32,558 nt of DNA from the NCBI GenBank assembly GCA_021846965.1, contig JAJZWA010000043.1, positions 1 through 32,558 of the forward strand. The letters are read 5' to 3'. Position 1 is the stretch's first letter. Every line of letters begins with the position of its first letter. The notes under the pieces are model-generated. The model did no database searches and was not told the origin of the DNA. It saw only the letters and a program-made list of their open reading frames with translations. Below are positions 8,587 through 16,925 of this stretch, piece by piece. The DNA is from Pseudomonadota bacterium (GTDB lineage: Bacteria; Pseudomonadota; Gammaproteobacteria; Burkholderiales; Burkholderiaceae_C). The position numbers were made by a program, and so were the translations under genes.

Positions 8587-9858
8587 ATGTCCAGCCCCGA
8601 GCAAAAGCCCGCCATGCTGCCTGCCCAGGCCGCCTGGATCGATGCGCTCGCCGCGCCGGTGCTGGTGGTCGTGGCCGAGCGTCTGCGCTATGTGAACAGG
8701 GCGGCGATCGGGCTGCTCGGCGCGGACTCGGCGCAGGAACTGCTGGGGCGCAGCGTGCAGGACTTCGTCCACCCCCTGGACAGCCACCGCGTGCTCGCGC
8801 GCCTGCGGCGCGCGGAGGCGGGCGAGGGGGTCAACCCACCGACCAGCGTGCGCGTGTTCGATTGCAAGGGCCGAGAGCTCACCCTGGTGATGACCAGTGC
8901 GCCCATCGATTGCGGCGCGGAGCATGGTGCCCTGACCACCTGCCTGGACATGACCGAGCGCGCCGCCATGGAGCAGCGCCTGCGCCGCACCGACGAGGAC
9001 TTCCGGCGCATCATGGACACGATGCAGGACGTGTTCTACCGCACCGACGCCCAGGGCATCACGCGCTACGTCTGCCCTGCCGTGAAGAAGGTGCTGGGCT
9101 ACAGCGCCGAGGAAATCATCGGCCTGCCGGCGGCGGCCTTCTATCCCGACCCCGCGGAGCGCGACGCCCTGGTGGCGGCGATTCGCGAGCACGGTCTGGT
9201 GCGGGACTTTCCCGGCCGCATGCGCCGCAAGGACGGCGTGATCATCGACATTTCCATCAGCACGCAGGCCCTGCGCGACGAGCAGGGGCAGTACGCCGGC
9301 GTGGAAGGCATCTGGCGCGACATCTCCGAGCGCAAGGCGATGGAGCGCGAACTGGAGCGCCTGGCCACGCGGGACCACCTCACGGGTCTCTACGGCCGCC
9401 GGCGCATCCTGGAATTGCTGGACGAGGAACTCGAGCGCAGGCGCGACCGGCGCAGCCGATCCTCGCTGGCGGTGCTGCTGCTGGACCTGGACCATTTCAA
9501 GCAGGTCAACGACACCCACGGCCACGCGGCCGGCGACCAGGTGCTGCGTCAGTTCGTGGCCACCGTGCACGGCTCGCGGCGCGGAGAGGACGCCTTCGGC
9601 CGGCTCGGAGGCGAGGAGTTCCTGCTCATGCTCAACGGCTCCGACGCCGGCGGCGCGCGCCATCTGGCCGAGCGCATCCGCCAGGCCGTCGAGGCCACCG
9701 AGTTTCGCATTCATGCAGAATCGAGCCTGCGACTGACGGTGAGCATCGGCTGTGCCCATGCCCTGCCCGAGGACCGGCGCAGTGCCGATCTGCTGGAGCG
9801 TGCCGACCGCGCGCTGTACGAGGCCAAGCGCGGCGGCCGCAATCGGGTGTCACCGTGA
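8587..9858 (+). CDS. PAS-PAS-GGDEF diguanylate cyclase
   Basis: This 423-residue soluble protein has no membrane helix. Two PAS-like sensor modules (about residues 15-125 and 136-252, each closing with 'DMTERAAM' or 'DISERKAM') precede a GGDEF domain that starts at 'DHLTGLYGRRRI'. The active site is 'GGEEF' (341-345) and an inhibitory-site 'RGED' (332-335) lies five residues upstream, so it should make cyclic-di-GMP with product feedback. ATG 8587 is preferred; a GTG at 8503 would add 28 residues of non-domain sequence but has a weak GAGG upstream, so it is not excluded. The gene is divergent from the GGDEF-EAL gene across a 167-bp gap in which I find no convincing promoter pair. Confidence 0.92.
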   Translation: MSSPEQKPAMLPAQAAWIDALAAPVLVVVAERLRYVNRAAIGLLGADSAQELLGRSVQDFVHPLDSHRVLARLRRAEAGEGVNPPTSVRVFDCKGRELTLVMTSAPIDCGAEHGALTTCLDMTERAAMEQRLRRTDEDFRRIMDTMQDVFYRTDAQGITRYVCPAVKKVLGYSAEEIIGLPAAAFYPDPAERDALVAAIREHGLVRDFPGRMRRKDGVIIDISISTQALRDEQGQYAGVEGIWRDISERKAMERELERLATRDHLTGLYGRRRILELLDEELERRRDRRSRSSLAVLLLDLDHFKQVNDTHGHAAGDQVLRQFVATVHGSRRGEDAFGRLGGEEFLLMLNGSDAGGARHLAERIRQAVEATEFRIHAESSLRLTVSIGCAHALPEDRRSADLLERADRALYEAKRGGRNRVSP

Positions 9859-9870
9859 GGCCAAGGGGGA

Positions 9871-9890
9871 GCGCCGCCGCGAGGCGGCGC
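9871..9890 (+). terminator. Stem-loop after the diguanylate cyclase gene (no T tract)
   Basis: Arms GCGCCGCC (9871-9878) and GGCGGCGC (9883-9890) pair perfectly around a GCGA tetraloop of the stable GNRA class. It begins 13 bases after the stop codon. The missing T run argues against a strict intrinsic terminator; it may protect the 3' end or act with Rho. Confidence 0.45.
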
Positions 9891-9936
9891 GCGCGATGAA
9901 CCATCCAGGATCCAACGAGCCAAGGGCCGCTGGGCG

Positions 9937-10404
9937 ATGAAACACGACTCCATGCGGAAGCCGGCTGCAAGCGCGGGCGTGGCCTCGGGTGGGATGCTGC
10001 CCGGGCGCGACGCGCTGAGCCTGCGCATCCAGATCGAGGCCTTGCTGCTCGATCCGCGCGGCGCCTTCCGGCCGCGTCCGGTGACCCTGCGCCCGGCGGG
10101 CGCGGCCGGCGCCGACGATCTGCTGGTCATGCAGGTCGCCGAGCAGGCCGACGGCAGCATCAGCGTGATCACGTCCGAGGCCCTGGAGCCGGGCCGGCGC
10201 TTCCTCGTCGGCGGCGACGGCGCGCGCCAGGAGCCTGCGCAGCACGGGCACGAATACCTGCTGCTGTCCTGTCGCCCGGGCGCCCGCCCCGAGGACGGAG
10301 GCCAGGCCTGCTGGATCAGCGTGCTGCGCCCGCATCCCTCCGAGACGGCCCCGGCAGGGGCCGGCAAGGCCATGGGGCCCGCGTCCCCCGCCGAAGGAGC
10401 CTGA
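9937..10404 (+). CDS. Hypothetical protein (155 aa)
   Basis: I do not recognise this family. The product is soluble, rich in Ala, Gly and Pro, with a central stretch of alternating hydrophobic residues (about 28-95, including 'LRIQIEALLLD', 'DDLLVMQVAE' and 'SISVITSEALEPGRRFLVGG') that suggests a small beta-rich domain; the N and C termini look disordered. There is no signal peptide, membrane helix or cysteine pair. It lies between a diguanylate cyclase and the FHA protein, whose start is 5 bases past its stop, so the pair is probably one operon. A PilZ-like fold was considered because of the neighbours, but the Arg motif and D/N-x-S-x-x-G signature are not visible. The start could be ATG 9937 or ATG 9952. 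Confidence 0.6.
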   Translation: MKHDSMRKPAASAGVASGGMLPGRDALSLRIQIEALLLDPRGAFRPRPVTLRPAGAAGADDLLVMQVAEQADGSISVITSEALEPGRRFLVGGDGARQEPAQHGHEYLLLSCRPGARPEDGGQACWISVLRPHPSETAPAGAGKAMGPASPAEGA

Positions 10405-10408
10405 GGTC

Positions 10409-11332
10409 ATGCTGCGACGTTGGCTCGGCCTGCAGCCCGCTTCGAACCTGGTGGCCCTGCATGCGGCCCTGGCGGGCACCCAGGAACTGTTCGTCAGCCT
10501 CGGGGAATCCCGTGCGCGTCAGTTCCTGGAGCACACCATCAACCGGCTTTCCCACCGCGCCTGCGCCCGAGGCGGGCTGGTGGTGCGTTCGGACAGCACC
10601 TCCCTGCTGGCCCTGTTCGAGAAGCCCGAACAGGCCCTGGAAGCGGCCTCCGCGCTGCGCCAGGAGTTGCGTACCTGGTGCCTGGACGTGGACCCCGGCT
10701 TTCAGCTCCCCATGGACATGGGCCTGAGCAGCGGCGCCGTGCTGTGCCGACCGCCTCACTTCGAGGGCGAGACCCTGCTGCGCGCCTCCTCGCTGGCAGC
10801 CGCGGCGCAAGGCGGCGAAACCCTGCTGGACCAGGGTGTCGTCGCCGCGCTGCCCCCGGAATTGGCGTTGCGCGCGCGTGCGACCCTGCCCCCCATCGGG
10901 TTTTCGCATGTGGGCAAGGCCTGGGCCTTCGAGCAGGAGCAGCCGGCGCAGCAGCCCGAAGTCGCGCCGCCGCTGTGGCTCAACCTGCGCAGTCCCGACG
11001 GAAGCCTGCACCTGAGCTTCACGCCCGACCGGCCGATTCGCCTGGGCCGCGATGCCCACGCAGATATCGCGGTCGATAATCCGGCGATCTCGCGCCAGCA
11101 TGCCGTCATCGTGTGGCGAAACGGCAGCTACATGATCGCCGACATCAGCCGCAACGGCACCTGGGTGCGCCAGCGCGCCAGCCCCGAGCCCTTGTTCGTG
11201 CGTCAGGGCGTGTGCCTGCTGGGCCACTCGGGCTCGCTGAGCCTGGGGCGTCCGCCCAGGGGCTGGAGGGCGCCGGACCTGTTGTTCAGCGTCACGCCGC
11301 CGCCGTGGACGGCGCCGGCAGCACCCGCCTGA
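10409..11332 (+). CDS. Degenerate class III cyclase-like domain fused to an FHA domain
   Basis: This 307-residue soluble protein has residues 1-175 resembling class III adenylate/guanylate cyclases: 'RGGLVVRSDSTSLLALFEKPEQALEAA', 'MGLSSGAVL' and a following helix 'ASSLAAAAQGGETLL'. At the first metal-binding Asp position it appears to have Ser30 ('ELFVSLG'), while the second may survive as D62, so catalysis is doubtful. Residues about 205-255 are a forkhead-associated domain with 'IRLGRD', 'SRQHA' and 'DISRNGTWV', the normal phosphothreonine-binding residues. A good ribosome binding site (GAAGGAG, 10393-10399) precedes ATG 10409. The likely role is phospho-dependent docking in a signalling pathway. 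No Ser/Thr kinase is in the window. Confidence 0.8.
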   Translation: MLRRWLGLQPASNLVALHAALAGTQELFVSLGESRARQFLEHTINRLSHRACARGGLVVRSDSTSLLALFEKPEQALEAASALRQELRTWCLDVDPGFQLPMDMGLSSGAVLCRPPHFEGETLLRASSLAAAAQGGETLLDQGVVAALPPELALRARATLPPIGFSHVGKAWAFEQEQPAQQPEVAPPLWLNLRSPDGSLHLSFTPDRPIRLGRDAHADIAVDNPAISRQHAVIVWRNGSYMIADISRNGTWVRQRASPEPLFVRQGVCLLGHSGSLSLGRPPRGWRAPDLLFSVTPPPWTAPAAPA

Positions 11333-11438
11333 GGGCGGAAGGGGGACTGGGCGACGCTATGCTTGCGGTTTGCCAGAACGCGCATGCGCGCGGGGGTGTC
11401 CCCACGCCCCGTCCCGGCGCGACACCGCAGCCCACCCG

Positions 11439-12845
11439 ATGCCCTTCCAACGTGGACGCCTGAAGGAGTTCTCCAGCGAATTCGCGCTGCTGCAACGCGT
11501 GGCGGATGCGCTGCTCATCGTGGCGTCCGGCCTGGGCGCCGCGTGGATCCGCTTCGGCCAGCCCCAACTGGACACGGAGCAGGCGACGAGCGTGGTCATC
11601 GCGCTCCTGCTGGCCTACTTCGCCTTTTCCGAACTCGGGGTCTACCGCTCCTGGCGCGCGGGCGATATCGTGCGCGAGATCGGGCTGCTGTGGCTGGGAT
11701 GGGGCATGAGCTTCCTGGTGCTCAGCGGTTTGCTGTTCGCACTCAAGCTGGGTGCGCAGTATTCGCGCCTGTGGGTCGGGACCTGGTTCGTGCTGGCCGC
11801 CGTGCTCCTGGCCCTGGCGCACGCCGCGCTGCGCATGGGGCTGCGCTGGTTGCGCAGGCGGGGCTACAACATCCGGACCGTGTGCCTGGTGGGCGACGGA
11901 GAAGCCGCAGCGCGACTTCGTGAACTCACCGCCGGCGCGGAAGGCCTGGGCTTTCGCATCGTGGCCTGGTTCGGCGTGCGCGAACTTCCCGAGGCCTCCG
12001 GTCTGCAGCACGCGGGCATGCTGCAGGATCTCGAACACTATGTCGAGGCGGCCCAGGTGGACGAAGTCTGGGTGGCCGTGCCCCTGCGCGACGAGGCCTA
12101 CCTGCGCGCCACCTTCGACGCCCTGCGCCACAGCACGGCCAATGTGCGCTACGCGCCCGACCTGTACGGTTACGAACTGCTGAACCACGCGGTGACGGAA
12201 ATCGGTGGCGTGACCCTGATGGACCTTTCCGTCTCTCCGATGGAGGGGGTGAACCGCCTGCTCAAGCGAGCCGAGGACCTGTTGCTGGGCAGCCTGTTCC
12301 TGCTGCTGGCCAGTCCCCTGATGGCCTGCATCGCGCTGGCCGTGAAACTGGATTCGCCGGGACCGGTGCTGTTCCGGCAGCGGCGGATCGGCTGGTCCGG
12401 CCGCGAATTCGTGATCTACAAGTTCCGCACCATGCGCCTGCACCAGGAGCCCGTGGAGGGGCAGCTCGCGCAGGCCACGCGTGACGATCCGCGCATCACG
12501 CGCCTCGGCCGCTTCCTGCGGCGCACCAGCCTGGACGAACTGCCGCAACTCCTCAACGTCGTGCAAGGGCGCATGTCCCTGGTGGGGCCCCGTCCGCACG
12601 CCGTCGAGCACCATCATCTCTACATCGATCAGGTGCCGAGCTACGCCGCGCGCCACATGGTCAAGCCGGGCATCACCGGTTATGCCCAGGTGTCGGGTTA
12701 CCGCGGCGAGACCGACACTCCCGAGAAGATGCGCCGACGCGTCGAGTACGACATGCTGTACATCCAGCGCTGGTCGCTGGCGCTGGACCTGAAGATCATC
12801 GCGCTGACCCTGTTCAAGGGCCTGCTGCACAAGAACGCCTACTGA
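11439..12845 (+). CDS. WcaJ-type undecaprenyl-phosphate sugar-1-phosphate transferase
   Basis: This 468-residue inner-membrane enzyme starts glycan synthesis by moving a hexose-1-phosphate (glucose in the best-known members) from a nucleotide sugar to undecaprenyl phosphate. Four hydrophobic helices fill about the first 145 residues, then comes a Rossmann-like cytosolic domain ('[14 protein letters not shown]'). A further hydrophobic helix ('[20 protein letters not shown]') leads into the PglC-type catalytic core with '[11 protein letters not shown]', 'KFRTM', '[14 protein letters not shown]', 'MSLVGPRP' and '[10 protein letters not shown]'. The length and C-terminal 'KNAY' are typical. ATG 11439 is chosen over an upstream TTG frame of basic, non-membrane sequence. 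It begins the polysaccharide locus and is followed 3 bases later by a glycosyltransferase. The exact sugar cannot be told. Confidence 0.92.
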   Translation: MPFQRGRLKEFSSEFALLQRVADALLIVASGLGAAWIRFGQPQLDTEQATSVVIALLLAYFAFSELGVYRSWRAGDIVREIGLLWLGWGMSFLVLSGLLFALKLGAQYSRLWVGTWFVLAAVLLALAHAALRMGLRWLRRRGYNIRTVCLVGDGEAAARLRELTAGAEGLGFRIVAWFGVRELPEASGLQHAGMLQDLEHYVEAAQVDEVWVAVPLRDEAYLRATFDALRHSTANVRYAPDLYGYELLNHAVTEIGGVTLMDLSVSPMEGVNRLLKRAEDLLLGSLFLLLASPLMACIALAVKLDSPGPVLFRQRRIGWSGREFVIYKFRTMRLHQEPVEGQLAQATRDDPRITRLGRFLRRTSLDELPQLLNVVQGRMSLVGPRPHAVEHHHLYIDQVPSYAARHMVKPGITGYAQVSGYRGETDTPEKMRRRVEYDMLYIQRWSLALDLKIIALTLFKGLLHKNAY

Positions 12846-12848
12846 GCC

Positions 12849-13787
12849 GTGTCCGAGTCCGAAACCAGCCTGCGTGTCGCGATCGTCGTTCCGGTGCGCA
12901 ACGGAGGCGAGGTCTGGCGTCGCGCCGCCGAGGCCATCCTGCAGCAGATCCGCCGGCCCGATCGCGTGCTGGTGGTGGACTCGGAGTCTTCCGACGGAAG
13001 CGACGCGCTCGCGCTGCGCTGCGGCTTCGAGCTCAGGCGCATCCTGGTGCGGGATTTCGACCACGGGGGCACGCGGCGCCTGGCGGCCGAGCAATGTGCC
13101 GATTGCGATGTGCTGGTCTACCTCACCCATGACGCGGTGCTGGCCGATGCGGGAGCGCTGGGCCGCCTGCTGCGCGCCTTCGACGACCCGCGGGTGGCGG
13201 TGGCCTACGGACGCCAGCTCCCGCGGCCGGGCGCGGGGCCCATCGAGGCGCATGCGCGCTTGTTCAATTACCCGCCGGCCTCCGCCCGGCGCAGCCTGGC
13301 GGATGCCGCCCGCCTGGGCATGAAGGCGGCTTTCAGCTCCGATTCCTTCTGCGCCTACCGCCGCAGCGCGCTCGAGATGGTGGGGAATTTCCCGGCGCGC
13401 GCGATCGGCTCCGAGGACATGGTGGTGGCGGCTCGCGTGCTGCAGCATGGCCTGACCGTCGCCTATGTGGCCGATGCCTGTGTGTTCCATTCCCATGCCT
13501 ACACGGCCCTGCAGGAGTTGCGGCGCTATTTCGACATTGGCGTGCTGCATGCCCAGGAGTCCTGGCTGCTGCGCGAGCTGGGAGCTCCGGAAGGCGAGGG
13601 GCTGCGCTTCGTGCTGTCGGAGGCGCGCTACCTGCTGGCCCGCGCCCCCTGTCTGCTCCCGGTGGCGGCCCTGCGCACGGCGGGCAAGCTCCTCGGCTAC
13701 CGCCTGGGGCGGCGCCACGCCGACCTGTCCGAGGCCTGGCGCCTGCGCCTGAGCATGCACCGGGGCTTCTGGAGTCGGGGCCGGTAG
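12849..13787 (+). CDS. GT2 glycosyltransferase, rhamnosyltransferase-like
   Basis: This 312-residue GT-A enzyme begins 'VAIVVPVRNGGEVW', then 'VVDSESSDGS' for nucleotide binding and 'FDHGGTRRLAAE' followed by 'YLTHDAVLADAGAL'; the last two are characteristic of bacterial rhamnosyltransferases. 'SSDSFCAYRRSAL', 'GSEDMVVAARVL' and 'FHSHAYTALQELRRYFDIGV' continue the match and include the probable catalytic 'SED'. It would add a sugar (L- or D-rhamnose is the usual guess) to the lipid-linked glycan at the inner face of the membrane. The start is GTG, 3 bases after the preceding stop, implying coupled translation with the initiating transferase. Donor specificity is not proven, and no dTDP- or GDP-rhamnose pathway is in the window apart from manC. 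Confidence 0.87.
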   Translation: MSESETSLRVAIVVPVRNGGEVWRRAAEAILQQIRRPDRVLVVDSESSDGSDALALRCGFELRRILVRDFDHGGTRRLAAEQCADCDVLVYLTHDAVLADAGALGRLLRAFDDPRVAVAYGRQLPRPGAGPIEAHARLFNYPPASARRSLADAARLGMKAAFSSDSFCAYRRSALEMVGNFPARAIGSEDMVVAARVLQHGLTVAYVADACVFHSHAYTALQELRRYFDIGVLHAQESWLLRELGAPEGEGLRFVLSEARYLLARAPCLLPVAALRTAGKLLGYRLGRRHADLSEAWRLRLSMHRGFWSRGR

Positions 13788-13833
13788 CAGGCGCTTGACG
13801 TACCCTTCACCTTCTTTGGACTGGAGCCCACCC

Positions 13834-15102
13834 TTGGCGCAACTGGAACCCCTGAGCGCGGACGCAAGGACCGGCGCATGCGGCGAGCGGCCGCCGCGCC
13901 AGAACCTGGTGGGTCCGGCCTTCGTGCTGCTGGCCTTCACCCTCAGCCTTCCCACCGCGACCGGATCGATCGCCTCGGTGCTGGCGCTGCTCGCCTGGGT
14001 CACCTCGGGAGGCTGGCGCTGCCAGTGGCAGCGTTGGCGCGCCAGTCCGAGCGCGATGTGGGCCGTCGCGCTGCTGGCCATGTTCCTGCTCGCCACCGCC
14101 TACGGCGAGGCGCCCCGCGCGGACGCCTGGGGCGTGATGGGCAAGTACGCCAAGCTGCTGTTCCTGCCGCTGACCCTGATGAGCCTGAGCGACCCGCGCT
14201 GGCGCGCTCGCGCGCTGCGCGCCTTCCTGGCGGGGGCGGTGCTGGCCTCGCTGCTTTCCTACGCGCGCTTCTTCGGGCTCGTGCCCGCGCGCCTGGCGCA
14301 GGGCATCGTGCAGGGCCACATCCACTTCGGCACCATCGAGGCCTTCGCCGCCTATGCCTTTGCGCGCATGGCCTTCGAGGCCGGGCGGCGGCGCTGGCTG
14401 TACGCGCTGCTGGCGGCGCTGCTGTGCGTGGACGTGATCTACGTGGGCATCGCGCGCACGGGCTATGTCGCGGTGCTCGCGCTGATCGTGCTGCTCGGTG
14501 CCCAGCGCCTGGGGGCGAAGGGCCTGTTGGCGGGGGCGGGCACGGCCTTGCTGCTCGCGGCCATCGCCTTCACCGCATTCCCCGTCGCGCGCATGCGCAT
14601 GGAGGAGGGCCTGCAGAACCTGCGTCAGTATCAACGCGTGGAGGCCACGCACCAGGGCTCGCTGCGCGAGAACTCCTGGGGCCTGCGCCTGCAATTCTGG
14701 CGCAACACCCTGCACATCATCGCGCGCCATCCCATCATCGGCAATGGAACGGGCAGCATGGTCGTGGAATACGCCCGCATCGCCCCGCACGACGTGGACA
14801 CCTCGAATCCCCACAATGAATACCTCAACACCACCGAGCAGACCGGTCTGATCGGCCTGTTCCTGCTGTTGGGGCTGGCGGCGGCGGCCTGGCGCGACGG
14901 CCTGCGCCTGGGCGCGCTCGACCGCGACTTCGCGCATGGCGTGCTGGTGACCATCGGCGTGGGCAGCCTGTTCAACTCCCTGCTGATGGACGTGAACGAG
15001 GGCAGGTTCTTCGTGGTGATGCTGGGTCTGTTGCTGTCGGCGGGCCTGCAGGCGGGTCGCCAGACGCCCGGCGGCGCCGGCCGGGCGCTCCCGCGGGCCT
15101 GA
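13834..15102 (+). CDS. O-antigen ligase family membrane protein (WaaL-like)
   Basis: This roughly 422-residue protein has about ten or more hydrophobic helices and one large periplasmic loop containing 'LQFWRNTLHIIARHPIIGNGTGSM' and 'SNPHNEYLNTTEQTGLIGL', the hallmark region of the Wzy_C/O-antigen ligase fold with its conserved His. It would join the finished polysaccharide to lipid A-core at the periplasmic face. There is no ATG at the beginning: TTG 13834 is chosen because GGAG (13823-13826) lies 7 bases upstream, and TTG 13795 would add 13 residues. The stop is 8 bases from the convergent manC stop. Polymerases share this fold, but the ABC exporter downstream makes a ligase more sensible than a Wzy polymerase. 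Confidence 0.87.
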   Translation: MAQLEPLSADARTGACGERPPRQNLVGPAFVLLAFTLSLPTATGSIASVLALLAWVTSGGWRCQWQRWRASPSAMWAVALLAMFLLATAYGEAPRADAWGVMGKYAKLLFLPLTLMSLSDPRWRARALRAFLAGAVLASLLSYARFFGLVPARLAQGIVQGHIHFGTIEAFAAYAFARMAFEAGRRRWLYALLAALLCVDVIYVGIARTGYVAVLALIVLLGAQRLGAKGLLAGAGTALLLAAIAFTAFPVARMRMEEGLQNLRQYQRVEATHQGSLRENSWGLRLQFWRNTLHIIARHPIIGNGTGSMVVEYARIAPHDVDTSNPHNEYLNTTEQTGLIGLFLLLGLAAAAWRDGLRLGALDRDFAHGVLVTIGVGSLFNSLLMDVNEGRFFVVMLGLLLSAGLQAGRQTPGGAGRALPRA

Positions 15103-15110
15103 TCAGGACA

Positions 15111-16592
15111 CTAGCTCGGCTCGGCCGGGCGCGCTGGCCGCACCTGCGGGTCCGCGTGGGGGGCCGCCTGCGCCTGGGTCGGGCGGCCGTAGAGATCCTC
15201 CAGGCGCAGGATGTCGTCCTCGCCCAGGTACTGCCCGGTCTGCACCTCGATCAGCACCAGGTCCAGCATGCCGGGATTCCTCAGGCGGTGCGGGGTGCAG
15301 GGCGCTATGAAGGTGGACTCGTTGCTCTGCACGAAGCGGTGGGATTCGCCGTTCACCACCTCCGCCGTGCCGAACACCACGACCCAGTGCTCGCTGCGGT
15401 GATGGTGGAGTTGCAGCGAAAGGCTGGCTCCAGGTTTGACCACGATGCGCTTGATCTTGAAATTCCTGCCTTCCTCCAGCACCGTGTAGGTGCCCCAGGG
15501 CCGGTGCACGGTGCGGTGCGTCTTGTGCGCGGGGTGGGCTCGCTGCTTCAGCGACTCGTACAGGCCCCGGACTTCCTGGACCCGGTCGCGCGAGGCCAGC
15601 AGCAGGGCGTCGGGCGTGTCGACCACGACCAGGTCCCGGATGCCCACGGCGCCGACCAGGCGCCCCTCGCCGACGTGGATCGCGCAGCCCTGCACGTCGT
15701 GCAGCAGGGCCTCGCCGTGCACGCGGTTGCCATGCTCGTCGGCGCCCAGCAGCTGGCTGAGAGCATTCCAGGAGCCGATGTCGCTCCAGCCTATGGAGCA
15801 TGGAACCACGGACACCCGGCGGGACTTTTCCATCACCGCGTAGTCGATCGAATCCTCCCGCACCCGGGCGAATGCCTCGGGGTCGAGTTCCACCTGCTCG
15901 TAGCCTTCGCCCTGGGCGACACGCGCCCGTTCCAGCGCCTCGTGCACGGCGTCGAGGATGTCCGGCGCGTGTTCGCGCAACTCCTGCAGCAGCACGTCCG
16001 CGCGGAAGCAGAACATGCCGGAATTCCAGTAGAAATTCCCCGATTCCAAGAGGGCCTTCGCGGTGGGGGCGTCGGGTTTCTCGATGAAACGAGCCACCTC
16101 GCTGCCCTTGGCTTCGATATAGCCATACGCCGTCTCCGGGGCGTCGGGCGTGATGCCGAAGGTCACCAGGCGACCAGCAGCCGCCAGTTCGCCGGCTCGC
16201 TCCGCCGCCTGCGCGAAGGCGGCCTGGTCGAGCACCAGATGGTCGGCGGGCAGGACCAGCAGCAGGGTCTGCGGGTCGCGCGCGGCGGCGTGCAGGGCCG
16301 CCGCCGTGATGGCCGCCGCGGTATTGCGTGCGATGGGCTCGAGCAGGTAGCAGGTGCTCAGTGCGGCGCAGTGGAGCTCCCGGTAGTCGTCCTCGGTCTT
16401 GAACAGGAATTCACGGTTGGTCACCGTGACGATGCGCTCCACCCCGGGCAGGCCCGCTGCGCGCAGGAAGGCCTTCTGCAGCAGGCTCTGGCCGTCCGGC
16501 AGGCGGATGAAGGGCTTGGGGTGGCTCTGGCGGGATACCGGCCAGAGTCGGGAGCCTGCGCCGCCGGAGAGGATCACGGGAACAAGGTGCAT
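15111..16592 (-). CDS. manC: Mannose-1-phosphate guanylyltransferase / mannose-6-phosphate isomerase
   Basis: This 493-residue bifunctional cytosolic enzyme makes GDP-mannose. The N-terminal nucleotidyltransferase carries 'ILSGGAGSRLWPVSR' with 'HPKPF', 'LPADHLV', 'FIEKPD' and 'FYWNSGMF'. The C-terminal cupin domain (isomerase) has 'RPWGTYTVLEEG', 'LQLHHHRSEHW' with metal-binding His residues, and 'TPHRLRNPG'. The length fits the ManC/AlgA/XanB type. The frame continues 46 residues upstream, but ATG 16592 gives the exact family N terminus. It is transcribed toward the O-antigen ligase and away from the sugar operon at 16926. No GDP-mannose dehydratase, epimerase or clear mannosyltransferase lies in the window, so the consumers are elsewhere or are among the unassigned transferases. 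Confidence 0.95.
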   Translation of the reverse strand: MHLVPVILSGGAGSRLWPVSRQSHPKPFIRLPDGQSLLQKAFLRAAGLPGVERIVTVTNREFLFKTEDDYRELHCAALSTCYLLEPIARNTAAAITAAALHAAARDPQTLLLVLPADHLVLDQAAFAQAAERAGELAAAGRLVTFGITPDAPETAYGYIEAKGSEVARFIEKPDAPTAKALLESGNFYWNSGMFCFRADVLLQELREHAPDILDAVHEALERARVAQGEGYEQVELDPEAFARVREDSIDYAVMEKSRRVSVVPCSIGWSDIGSWNALSQLLGADEHGNRVHGEALLHDVQGCAIHVGEGRLVGAVGIRDLVVVDTPDALLLASRDRVQEVRGLYESLKQRAHPAHKTHRTVHRPWGTYTVLEEGRNFKIKRIVVKPGASLSLQLHHHRSEHWVVVFGTAEVVNGESHRFVQSNESTFIAPCTPHRLRNPGMLDLVLIEVQTGQYLGEDDILRLEDLYGRPTQAQAAPHADPQVRPARPAEPS

Positions 16593-16925
16593 GGAGGTTT
16601 CCGAAAGCTGTCTGGCGGCACTGTAGCGGAGCTCGCGGGAGGAACCGTCGGCGATCCGGCCCGGATGTCGACTCCGGGCGGGATCAGGCCGGAGGATTGC
16701 TCCGCGAGGCTCGGGGGGGCTGCTCAGCACCCTGGATGGCCGGACTATGCGTGTACCATTCCAGCGGTTACAGAATAGGACAGATCGCCACGTGTTCCGA
16801 GACGCGCCCGAGACGCGCGATGGGGTCGTCGGCAGGAACTGTCGCTCTTTTTCCGAGTTCCACCGTTATGAGGCGCGAAGGATCGACCGGATGCCATTGG
16901 AATGCAGTTTGAGGGACCTGAATTC
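16593..16925. other. Divergent intergenic region between manC and the novel sugar operon
   Basis: These 333 bases separate the divergent starts of manC and the SDR gene and should hold promoters for both. The part around 16741-16890 is visibly less GC-rich than the genes around it. I found no convincing -35/-10 pair, no strong inverted repeat and no credible small gene; open frames here look like shadows. GAGGGA at 16911-16916 is the probable ribosome binding site of the SDR gene. Confidence 0.55.

Noticed and set aside
16593-16925. Small protein or RNA gene in the manC-SDR gap
   Set aside because: No start with ribosome binding site and coding character, and no stable structured element was recognisable.
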